Shown piece by piece: positions 8,853 through 18,200 of a stretch of 64,000 bases of DNA; position 1 is the first letter of the stretch; every line of letters starts with the position of its first letter. Source of the DNA: Leptolyngbya sp. PCC 6406 (GTDB lineage Bacteria; Cyanobacteriota; Cyanobacteriia; Phormidesmidales; Phormidesmidaceae); NCBI RefSeq assembly GCF_000332095.2, contig NZ_KI913949.1, positions 2,979,170-3,043,169 on the forward strand. The letters run 5' to 3'. The notes under the pieces were generated by a model. That model saw only the letters and a program-made list of their open reading frames with translations, was not told where the DNA came from and ran no database searches. Made by a program: the position numbers and the translations under genes.

Positions 8853-9629
8853 ATGCTTGCGCCCAATTTGGACGAATTATTAGAGCAATTAAATGCAACT
8901 GCTCCACAACTGACCGCAACTAGGCTGATGTTACTTAATCGTATGGCATCCGCTCTTCAGGTTAGATTTGGTGGTTTCGTAAATCAAAGTAGCGATCTTG
9001 CGACCCCCTTGTTTTCTGAGTATTTTGCGAGTCGCTTACTAATTCATCATGCCGTAGTCGAAGAAAGACTTAACAAAAAGTCATTTGAGTATATATTTCG
9101 TGATGCCTTGCGAAATGATGGCAAAAATGCCTACATCACTGCCAGTGATGTCTATCCAGGAGCAGATTTAATAGTAGATGAAACCAGAATATCGCTTAAG
9201 ACTGAGGCATCAAAAAATATCCGAGAAGCAAAGATTACTATTTCTAAATTTATGGAAGCTCGCTGGATTCGAGATCAGGATACTGTTGGCTTAGCACGGC
9301 TAGCTTCTGAGCGACTACGTGAACATCTAGCAGGCTACGATCGTATCGTGATGCTTCGAGCCTTTAACATGCCGAGGAACGAGGTGAAATATGAGTTGAT
9401 AGAAATTCCGCACAGCCTGTTAAGTTTAGCGTCATTCTTGCAGCCGAATGACATTACCCTCAGCCCCGGTCGAAGTGGAGGAGGCAGCACTACAATTTGG
9501 CAAAACAATCGAGAAGCGTTTACTCTCAGATTTGACGGCAGTGTAGAAAAATTGACTATTACAAACCTGTCGGTAGATCTTTGCACGAGCCATGCAACGT
9601 GGAATATACCACTGACCATTCTAATTTAG
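8853..9629 (+). CDS. Putative type II restriction endonuclease (PD-(D/E)xK)
   Basis: The 258-aa protein has no name that I recognise. At about residues 105-120 it shows GADLIVDETRISLKTEA, an acidic residue followed by a strand with E/S-x-K, the pattern of a PD-(D/E)xK nuclease core. The upstream helical region (about 60-90) and the basic C-terminal half fit a small restriction enzyme. It is divergent from a C5 methyltransferase and cotranscribed with a small regulator, the usual architecture of a type II system. The stop codon is only 16 bp from attC-like site C, so the whole R-M module fills a cassette. Cleavage specificity is unknown. Confidence 0.7.
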   Translation: MLAPNLDELLEQLNATAPQLTATRLMLLNRMASALQVRFGGFVNQSSDLATPLFSEYFASRLLIHHAVVEERLNKKSFEYIFRDALRNDGKNAYITASDVYPGADLIVDETRISLKTEASKNIREAKITISKFMEARWIRDQDTVGLARLASERLREHLAGYDRIVMLRAFNMPRNEVKYELIEIPHSLLSLASFLQPNDITLSPGRSGGGSTTIWQNNREAFTLRFDGSVEKLTITNLSVDLCTSHATWNIPLTILI

Positions 9630-9645
9630 AGGCTGATGCATGAGC

Positions 9646-9726
9646 AGCTAATGGCACAATGCAGCGGCGGCAAGCAATCTCGACAACCACACAAGTGTCT
9701 CTCGACTGTCCGCTGCCATGACGTGT
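9646..9726 (-). other. attC-like recombination site C, split by a group II intron
   Basis: This is the left part of a site that continues at 10458-10462 on the other side of the intron. Rejoined it is 86 bp, matching sites A and B. Rejoining gives GTTAGAC, a perfect GTTRRRY core, at the right end. The arms ATGCAGCGGCGG and ATGGCAGCGGACAG pair with extra unpaired bases. The left core AGCTAAT departs from consensus at two positions. On the minus strand the site follows the stop codon of the 248-aa gene. That stop (TAA) overlaps the core. Confidence 0.7.
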
Positions 9727-10457
9727 GTGCGCCCAGTATGGGCATGAACTAATGGGGTGAAAGTCCCCTGTGGGAGAACCAGCCATCCAAATGCTCGTAA
9801 GTCATAGGAGCCGAGAGATGGACAACCACTAGCTTAAGGCAAGGGCGTTTCCGCGAGAGAGGGTCGGTCGGAAGCCAGCGGCAAAAGTGCGAGCCGACGG
9901 ACAGAAACGTCATAGAAGGCCGAGTCTCTGGGGCGAGTTGGCACAACACAACATAGGCGCAGCCTTCCCGAAGGGTAGCCCTATGGTTCAGGAGATACAG
10001 TAAATGACGCGGTTGCGCATGGACAGTTCACGCTCTTATCTGGGGAGATCTGCCTCCTTGGCAGTCTTTGAGGCTAAGGGAGTCTGACTGAGGACTATCT
10101 GGAAACGGGTAGGAAGCCACAGAACCCTAAGGACTGGAAGACGGCCCGACAGTTGGCAACAATCGTCGCCGGAAGCAGAAGTCAGCCGAGGCCATAGTAG
10201 TCAAACGCTGGCCTGTAATGGGCTAGACAAGGCAAAGGGCCAAACCATGGAAGGCAGAGAGGAGCCGCCAGGGCTCGTTCTGAGCGTTGAACCCGAATGG
10301 GGGAGCTATAGGAACGGCGCTTAATGGTGTAGCCAGCTCTGGGAGTCAGAGTCGAAAGAGTCTTGATTTCTAAAACTTTCTAAGGAACCGCCCGGTGCGG
10401 ACCCGCACGCCGGGTGGTGTGGGAGGGGGAGATCGTGAGGTTTTCCCCTATCCCGAT
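9727..10457 (+). mobile_element. ORF-less group II intron inserted in attC site C
   Basis: The 5' end is GTGCGCCCAG, a common bacterial group II intron start. The next 60 bases (ATGGGGTGAAAGTCCCCT) form a domain I-type hairpin. Near the 3' end, 10382-10425 looks like domain V: a stem ACCGCCCGG/CCGGGTGGT around TGCGGACCCGCA. It is followed by domain VI, GGGAGATCGTGAGG, and TTTTCCCCTATCCCGAT with a bulged A, ending in AT. At about 731 nt with no reverse transcriptase, it must depend on a maturase elsewhere. It lies on the strand opposite to the cassette genes, as known for attC-targeting introns. Confidence 0.85.
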
Positions 10458-11203
10458 TAGACCGTGGAAAGTACAGTATCCTGATTCGGAAACTTTCCAG
10501 ACATCACAACAGCATGGCATCTTTGCTGTCCATCTACTATCCCCATTGTTTGTTTGATATGTATAAATTTCGAAGCGATCTTTTTTGAATGAAATGTCTT
10601 TGTTAAAGTAAGCGCATTGGCAAAGTCATCACCCTGATAATATAAATGGTGATCAAAACTTGCCTCTTCATGAACTTTACCATCATGAATATGAACTGTA
10701 GGGAAGAAGAGTTTATCAGGCAATCGAGTGACAAACTCAAACGCTATTGGATGTGGTTTCTTCAGATTTTTCGTGGATTCTCGTAACTTGAATACGGCAA
10801 AACCATAGTCTTGATATTCGGGTAAAAGATCCCAAACTTGCCTTGATAATTTGAATTGAGGATCTAGACGATCAAAATCATTAAGCGTAGGGATAAAACT
10901 CGCATCATAATCTCCTACTTCATATACGGTCAGCGATCCTGAAGCGGAACGACACACGTTTTTAGTCAAATCAGGAAAACCCATTTCAATGTGATCGAAG
11001 AAATCTTTATAGCCGTCTAAAGGAATAAAACGAATAGTCATATATTCATCGTGAGAGCCAACGGGCAATGGCAAAATCATCGCCACATCTTGGCTGGCTT
11101 TATACCCCATGCTATAAACCAAGAACTGCTTTGAATCAGCAGAACGTCTTGCAAAGATCTTTGTGCCTTCTACTAATGGAACTGAAGGAACGATAATACA
11201 CAT
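10457..11203 (-). CDS. Cassette-borne protein of unknown function, 248 aa
   Basis: I do not recognise the family. The protein has no signal peptide or membrane helix. The N-terminus (MCIIVPSVPLVEGTKIFAR) is hydrophobic-rich and may be a strand. AMILPLPVG at about residue 41 and a Trp/Tyr-rich segment (QVWDLLPEYQDYGFAVFKL) at about 145 are notable. It has several Cys and His residues but no paired metal motif. It is AT-rich like its neighbours. The stop codon is formed at the intron junction: its last base is intron sequence, and removing the intron would regenerate TAA. There is no good ribosome-binding site. Its cassette runs from the core at 11255 to site C. Confidence 0.65.
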   Translation of the reverse strand: MCIIVPSVPLVEGTKIFARRSADSKQFLVYSMGYKASQDVAMILPLPVGSHDEYMTIRFIPLDGYKDFFDHIEMGFPDLTKNVCRSASGSLTVYEVGDYDASFIPTLNDFDRLDPQFKLSRQVWDLLPEYQDYGFAVFKLRESTKNLKKPHPIAFEFVTRLPDKLFFPTVHIHDGKVHEEASFDHHLYYQGDDFANALTLTKTFHSKKIASKFIHIKQTMGIVDGQQRCHAVVMSGKFPNQDTVLSTV

Positions 11204-11254
11204 AATCTTAACCAGGAGGATATTTACAAATACAACTTAATGGATGACTCAACA

Positions 11255-11261
11255 GTCTAAC
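11255..11261 (-). other. Perfect integron-type core site at the right edge of the array
   Basis: GTCTAAC on the plus strand reads GTTAGAC on the minus strand, an exact GTTRRRY core identical to the core rebuilt in site C. It lies 51 bp upstream of the 248-aa gene and so defines the possible start of that cassette. The next copy, GTTTAGAC, is inverted 5 bp away as the first arm of the hairpin array. Confidence 0.5.
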
Positions 11262-11263
11262 TC

Positions 11264-11512
11264 GTGTTTAGACAGATCAGGGTGCCTCTACTCTGCCTAA
11301 ACACCTTGTGTAGGGGAGATAGACAGAGTTGGTGATGTCTATCTCCCTGCTGAGGGGATATAGGCAGATTACAGTCTTTATAAGCACCCAAATGGGTGGA
11401 TTAGGCAGATTATAGTCTGCCTATCTAGCTGCTGGGGCGATATAGACCGATCATGATCTGCCTATATCGCCTGAATAGGGTGTTTAGACAGATCACAGTC
11501 TGTCTGAACATC
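11264..11512. repeat. Tandem array of six related hairpins
   Basis: Six units of about 34-41 bp lie 4-10 bp apart. The inner core is shared (about TAGRCAGATYA...TCTGYCTA), and the outer stems differ but remain paired. Unit 1 (11264-11304) has stem GTGTTTAG/CTAAACAC. Unit 2 (11314-11347) has GGGAGATAGACA/TGTCTATCTCCC. Unit 3 (about 11354-11390) is degenerate. Unit 4 (11402-11423) has TAGGCAGA/TCTGCCTA. Unit 5 (11436-11471) has GGCGATATAG/CTATATCGCC. Unit 6 (11477-11512) has a 16-bp stem with two wobble pairs. Linkers contain TGCTG/TGAAT and G-runs. No gene overlaps. Confidence 0.85.
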
Positions 11513-11794
11513 CTGGGGGAAGGAGTTCGGCAGACAGCTTCACAAAAGCCTTACCAGCAGATTCAAACCGTGGGAAGCAGCATTCAAGCGATAAAGACCC
11601 TTTAAGCAGGTCGGCCTGATCCAAAATCTCGCCTAGAAAGAGGTTGGGTGGCTGGGGCGCAGTGGGTCATCAGCGGGATGGGGTTCGGTACTGTAGCGCA
11701 TTTGAAGGTTTGCTAAACCGCCAACCGTGCCGGGGCTAGCCATAATCCACCGTAGTCTCCAGCTCCTGGTTCACCCGCGCTAGTACTGGGCGGC
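11513..11794. other. Gap between hairpin array and repeats, no gene assigned
   Basis: I see no convincing gene. The minus strand near 11750-11800 reads YFRRPVLARVNQELETTVDY then G and a stop. It could be the tail of a gene cut off by the repeat on its right, but it is too short to name. Confidence 0.3.
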
Positions 11795-12050
11795 GGAAAT
11801 ACCTAGCCGTTCATCGTGGCACACTCGGCCCCTCACCCTAGCCCTCTCCCACGGGGAGAGGGGACCGGAAAAGGTTGGGCTGGTGCGACAATAGTGGAAA
11901 TACCTGGCCGTTCATCGTGGCACACTCGGCCCCTCACCGTTCGGCTGAGCTCACGCCGAAGCCCTAGCCCTCTCCCAGGGGGAGAGGGGACCGGAAAAGG
12001 TTGGGCTGGTGCGACAATAGTGGGCTGATTTACACCCTGCGGTACTAGTA
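11795..12050 (+). repeat. Dispersed repeat, two direct copies ('GGACCGGAAAA..GTTGGGCTGG' family)
   Basis: Two direct copies start at about 11795 and 11895 and run through 'ccgttcatcgtggcacactc', 'agccctctccca', 'gagaggggaccggaaaagg' and 'gtgcgacaatagtgg'. The second copy carries an extra 'gttcggctgagctcacgccgaa' segment. Other copies lie at 44662-44772 and, inverted, at 61654-61808. There is no coding function. Confidence 0.75.
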
Positions 12051-12073
12051 ACTCCAGCACCAGCTTGCCAGTG

Positions 12074-12235
12074 CTAAGGGACTCGCAGGAAAATAAGGTA
12101 CCCATTGCGACCTTGCCTATTGGTGCATTGCTGCGCGTTTCGCAAGCGACATAAAAGGCGAAGCCGCGCCTTAGCGCTATGCACCCTACAGTGATCAACG
12201 CTTCCGGTGCTTTATTTAGATGCAAGTCCCTAAAG
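12074..12235 (-). repeat. MITE-like element with CTAAGGGACTCGC termini, copy 1
   Basis: The ends CTAAGGGACTCGC and, inverted, GCAAGTCCCTAAAG enclose about 160 bp. The interior holds the palindromic core GCGCTAAGGCGC and GGTGCATTG. The second copy (33700-33844, inverted) lacks a segment of about 17 bp present here. A third, partial copy of only the core lies at 42138-42191. Confidence 0.7.
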
Positions 12236-12243
12236 TCCAGGGC

Positions 12244-15200
12244 TCACTCTAGGAGTAGAGGGGAGGTGAGTTGGGCGATGCTTTCAAATTTGTAGTCATA
12301 GATCAACCGATTTAGGCCCTCCACCAAAACCGATTGACTCGTCGGTATTTCTTGAACCAGGCTGGAAGCAGCTTGATCATCGCAGTGGAGAGCGGCTTTG
12401 TGAAGGGCGGCGATCCATTCGAGGGGCATGATTCGCAGAGATTGGGCATCTAGGGTAATGGCAGTGGCGGTGGCTGATTGTGCTCCTGGGGCTGGGGTTA
12501 CCGTCTGGGCATATTCGTAACGGAGATCCAAATAGTCCGCCATTTTTGACAGGATTAAGTTGAGCTGAATGGGCTTGCTGACAAAGTCATCACAGCCTGA
12601 CTCTAGGGCGCGGGTGCGTTCATCCATAGAAGCTTGGGCGGTGAAGGCAATGATGACGGGGTCTTCTGGGCGATTTTCGGAGTCAAGTTCCTGGGCTTGG
12701 GCACGGATTTGGCGGGTCGCTTCGCAGCCATCCATATCAGGCATTCGCAAATCCATCCAGATCAGGTGGGGGTGCCATTGCTGATTGGCGGCAATGGCAT
12801 CAGCACCGCTGGCGGCCTCTTGCACCTCTAAGCCAATCTGGGAAAACACCGTGACCAAGAGTTGGCGGTTGTCGGGTTGATCGTCTACGACCAGAATACG
12901 GTAGGGGGACTGCCCTGGTGCTAGGCCAATTACCGTTCCAAGGCTCCCTTCTGAGGTCACATCTTCACCTCGTGCTAGGTGGAGGGGGATGGCAAATTGG
13001 AAGGTACTGCCTTGGTCTGGGGCACTATTCACGGTGAGTTCACCCCCCATCAGCTTGACAAGACTGCGACTGATGGCTAGCCCTAAGCCAGTACTGCCGA
13101 GGGTGCTTTTGCCAGCTCTGGCCTGGGTAAAGGCATCGAAGATGATGTCTATTTCTTCGGAGGGAATGCCTACCCCGGTATCTATAACCTGGAAGCATAA
13201 ACTTGGGGTAGGAGGGGTATCTGAAGACGTTATTGAGCTAGAGAGGTGGAATTGTTGATCAGCTTCAGCCCCCTGAAGCCGGACCGATAGTATTACTTGG
13301 CCTTGTTGCGTAAATTTAATTGCATTGTTCAGGAGGTTGATCAGAACTTGGCGAAGTTTGTTGGGGTCAGCGACGATGTATTGGGGCAGGTCTGGGGGTA
13401 AGGCGAGGGTGAATTGAAGTTCTTTGTCTGTGGCCCGCTCCTGAAACATGGCCTGGAGGTCGTGGAGCAGACTGAAGAGGTCGATGCTTTCTGGCTCTAG
13501 GGTAATGCGGTTGGCTTCAATTTTGGAGAGGTCAAGAATGTCGTTAATCAAATGCAGTAGATGATCGCCGCTGCGGTGCATGATGCGGATATAGTCTTGG
13601 TGCTGAGGCTGAAGCGATAGGTCGGAATTGAGCACTTGGGCAAAGCCCAAAATGACATTCAGAGGGGTGCGGAGTTCGTGGCTCATGTTGGCCAAGAACT
13701 CGTCTTTGAGGCGGGTGGCGCGGCTGAGGTCTTGGTTGGCAATGGCTAGCTCTTGATTACGCTCGACCAGTTGCTGCTGGGCCTGCTGTCGTTGGATCAG
13801 CTCTTGCTGCAATTGTTCAAAGAGGTGTGCCTGTCGAATGGCGATCGCCAGTTGGTTGGCAATCTGCTGCAAGAGTTGGGCGTCTTCTGCTTTCCAAGTC
13901 CGGCGCTCATGGCAGGCATGAACCACCAGCACCCCCCAGAGTTTGTGAGGGTGGTTCGGATCTTGCCAGCGGTTGCCTGTGGCGGTATGCCCCTGTTGGA
14001 GGATGGGGGCAACTATTTTGGACTTAATCTGTCCAGCTTGGGCATATTCCACCAGGCAGTCAGTCCAGATATCATCCATTACATCGGGCACAATCCGAGG
14101 CTGCCCTTGCCAGTAGAGGGCGAGAATGTCCTGGGACCACACTTCATCCTCCCAGTGCATGGTTCTGAGTGCGGGCAAAGATCCTAGAACCTCCTCCTCT
14201 ACAATTTGGCTGCGGCCATCGGCAAAGAGCTGAAACACAATGACGCGATCGCATTGAAAAACCACCTGCACCTGTTGGGTCACAATGGCCAAGATATCTT
14301 GCAGGTCTAGAGATTGGCGAATCTGTTGCCAAATCATGCCTAGAGCTGTTTGTTGCTGCAATTGCTGGGAAATCTTGGTCTCAGCTCGCTGGCGTTCCTG
14401 CAACTCTGACTGGAGCTGTTCGTAGAGAATGGCCTGCTGAATCGCGATCGCGAGTTGATTCGCCAGTTGCTGCCCTAGATCGATGTTTGCTTGTTGCCAC
14501 TGACGCGGAGCGTTGCATTGGTGAATGCACAGCAGCCCCCACAACACATCGCCACAGAACAGGGGCATGACTAGGGTAGCCCGCACCTGAAACTGGGCCA
14601 GAAGGTCGATGTAGCAGTCCGCCATATTGGCGCTGTAGATATCATCAATGACGCAGTAGTGACCCTGGGCATAGAGAGTGGCATAGTTGTCCCCAAAGCA
14701 GTGGTCTTGGACAGGGATAGTCAGCACTGAGGGCAGGCCGCCAACGCAGGCTTCGGCGATAAACTCACCGTCGTCGTAGCCTGAGTCAGGGTCAAACTTA
14801 AAGATGCCGACTCGGTCAGCATTCAGGCAGCTACGAATTTCTTGGCAGGCGGTGTCAAAAATAGTTTGAAGGTCAAGGGACTGGCGAATGCGTTGGCCGA
14901 TTTCTCGCAGCAGGGCTTCTTGCCTTGCCTGCTGAAGAATGATTTGCTCGACTCGCTTGCGATCGGTGATATCTAAACAGGTACCCAACAGCCGTGTGAT
15001 TTGTCCACTGCAATCGCGCTCGACCTCGCCACGTCCTTCGTGGTAGCGGGTACTGCCATCGGGCAACTGCGCCTGATAATCAATCGAGTAGGGGGTACCC
15101 GCCGTCACAGCGCGGTCAATGGCCTGCTGCAAGAGGAGGCGATCATCAGGATGAATCAGTTGCAAGTAGTCAGGGTAGCTGGGTTCGTCCTGGGCCGGGT

Positions 15201-18200
15201 CAAGGCCAAACATGCGAAACAGTTCCAGCGACCAGGTGATTTTCTGACTGGCGAGGTCAAAGGCCCAATTGCCAATGTGGGCAATCCGCTGAGCCTCTAC
15301 GAGAGCAGTTTGTAGTGTTTGGCTTTCTAATTCAGCTTGTTTGCGAGTACTAATATCTAGGGCAATCCCATGCCAAGCTATATCACCATCGGGGCGCTGT
15401 TCTGGGCAAGAACTGGCTCTGAGCCACTTAGTCTGACCCGAAGGGGTAATGATACGCCACTCACAGGTAAAAGGGGCTAGCGCTTGCAGACTGGCGGCAT
15501 AGGTGGCGGCATAGTGCTCCCGATCCTCTGGATGCATTTGCTCGGAAATTAACATCCCATTTTGTAGGAGAGTATCCACCGGGATTTCGTGGATCTCCTC
15601 AGCCGCTGGACTGATGTAGTCAAAACGATTGATGCCCTGGGCCGTTTCTATCACGGTGTAAATTACCGCTGGAGAGGCTGCTGACAACAATTGAAAGCGG
15701 GCTTGACTTTCTTGAAGCGCTAGTTCGGCTTGCTTGCGATCGCGAATATCCACCACCACCGCCAGGTTGCCCACGACCTGGCCCGCCCCATCTCGCAGTA
15801 CAGAAATATTACTTTTGATCCAAATCCAGTCCCCATTTTTGTGGCGTTCGCGCCTTTCATAATCCAGGAAGTCAATTTCGCCGCGTACAATGCGATCGAC
15901 CTCAGACCAATGTTTAGCCAGATCCTCTGGATGAATCACATCAACAAAGGTGAGCGTCAGCAGTTCTGCTCGGGAATAGCCCAGCAGATTGCAATAATAC
16001 TGGTTAGCCTCGGTAAAGCGCCCCGATACATCGATTTGATTGATGCCCGCCGCCGCTTGTTCGAAGATGGCCCGAAAGCGGTCTTCACTTGCGTGAAGCG
16101 CTAGTTCGGCCTGTTTGCGATCGCGAATATCAACTACTACCTCTAGGTTGCCCGCCAATTCACCCGCCTGATCTCGCAGTACGGAAATATTACTTTTAAC
16201 CCAAATCCAGTCGCCATTTTTGTGACGCAAGCGCTTTTCATACTCCAGAAATTCAATTTCACCACTTAAAATAAAATTGTTCTCAGACCAATATTGAGCC
16301 AGAACTTCTGGATGAAGCACATCGACGAAGGTGAGCGTCAGCAGTTCTGCTCGGGAATAGCCCAGCAGATCGCAATAATACTGGTTAGCCTCGGTAAAGC
16401 GCCCCGAGGCATCAATTTGATTGATGCCCGCCGCCGCTTGTTCAAAGATGGTCCGAAAACGGGCTTCACTGGCTTGCAGGGCAGCATTAGCCTGTTTGAG
16501 ATCGCTGATATCCAAGACAATAGCCAGATCCGAGATTGCCCGCCCGTCGGCATCGTGTATGAGCGACACCGTTACCTCAGTCCAGATCCAGTCTCCCTGT
16601 TTATGGCGGTAACGTTTTTGTGCGGTGACGGATGTCAGTTCCCCTGCCAAAAGTCGAGAGAAGACCGAGTCTTGCTGAAAATCATCAGGGTGGGTAATGG
16701 CTTGAAAGGTGAGGGCCAGCAGTTCATCGCGGGTGTAGCCCAACAGGTCGCAGAAATACTGATTAGCCTCTATAAATTGTCCTGAGACATCGGCCTGGTT
16801 AATGCCCACTGCCGCTTGTTCAAAGATGGCCCGAAAACGGGCTTCACTGGCTTGCAAGGCCAGCTCATTTTGCTTTTGTTCGGTGATATCCATAACCACA
16901 CCGAACATGCGGACAATCTGTTCCCCTTCATACTCCAGTTCCAGGTAACTGTTGACATAGCGCACTTCCCCAGTAGGACGCAGGATGCGGAAACAAAAGT
17001 TTTGTGGAATTCCCTGATTGGCCTCTGCCACCCGCTCCAACCATGAAGACTGATCATCGGGATGGATTTGCTCAAGATGTTCCCTAAAGGTGGGTTCATC
17101 CTGGTCTGTGGTCATGTCAAAGATGCGAAAAACTTCGTCTGACCAGGTAAGTTTTTGAGTATCCAGATCAAAAGACCAGTGACCTAAGTGAGCTATTTCC
17201 TGGGCTCTTTCTAGTTGACTCCTAAGGTTTGACAACGCAATTTCAGTCTGCTTGCGATCGCTGATATCACGATATAAGCCAATGAACCGGACTGGATTAC
17301 CCGCCTGATCCCACTCAATCACTTTCCCCTGAGCCAGATTCCATTTGTAAGTGCCATCTTGGCAACGAATACGGTGAACACTTTCATAGGTTTCTGTCTC
17401 CCCCCGTAGGTGTTTGGCGATGTCCACCTCTAGCTGAGCTTTATCCTCAGGGTGAATCCGACTTTCCCACTCGGTAATCGTGTTGCCAAACCTATCATCG
17501 GCACCATAACCCACCATGGCTCTCCAGGACTTCTCCGAAAAGAACACCTCGTTGGTTTCCATGTTCCAGTCCCAGGTGCCGGTGCCACTACTGTCTAGGG
17601 CTAGCTCTAGCCGCAGTTGACTCGTTTGCAGCGCAAGTTCATTTCGCTTTCGTTCGGTAATATCTCTACAGATGCATAGACTAACCGATTGGTCACCCCA
17701 GTTTATGGTATTGGCACTAATTTCAACGGCATAGATAGAACCATCTTTGCGCCGATGGCGACTTTCAAAGTGATCTAGACAGAGCTCATCTTTGTCAATT
17801 TTTCCCTCGATTTCTACCGATGACAAGTTGACATCAAAGTCCACCAGGTTTAAAGTCTTTACTTCTTCTAAGGAATACCCCAGCATATTGGCAAATCTGG
17901 CATTTGACTCTAAGACATTGCCCGCCCTATCCACAATGACGATCCCATCAATGGAGGTCTCAAATAGAGATCGCCTCCGCGAAACCTCTTGATGCAATGA
18001 AATTTCTGTCTGCTTGAGGGCGGTGATGTCGGTGAACAAGCCATCCCAGACTATCCCCGCCGGGGTGACATAGGGGCGAGAATAGCCTCGCAGCCACTTC
18101 AGTTCACCCGATGGTGTCGTCAATCGCCCTTCCCAGTGCCAGTCAGTACAATCTCGAACCGCGATCTCAACCGAATCTTGTAGGGTGAGCACATCCTCAG

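Noticed and set aside
9727-10457. Reverse transcriptase gene expected in the group II intron
   Set aside because: No open frame longer than about 40 codons with RT motifs exists on either strand; the intron is ORF-less.
11264-11512. CRISPR array
   Set aside because: The repeats are not identical, are palindromic throughout, and there are no spacers of even length or cas genes.
11833-12225. 130-codon frame in the repeat block
   Set aside because: It runs through two direct repeat copies and the MITE; the sequence AQPFPVPSPPGRGLG recurs because the DNA repeats.
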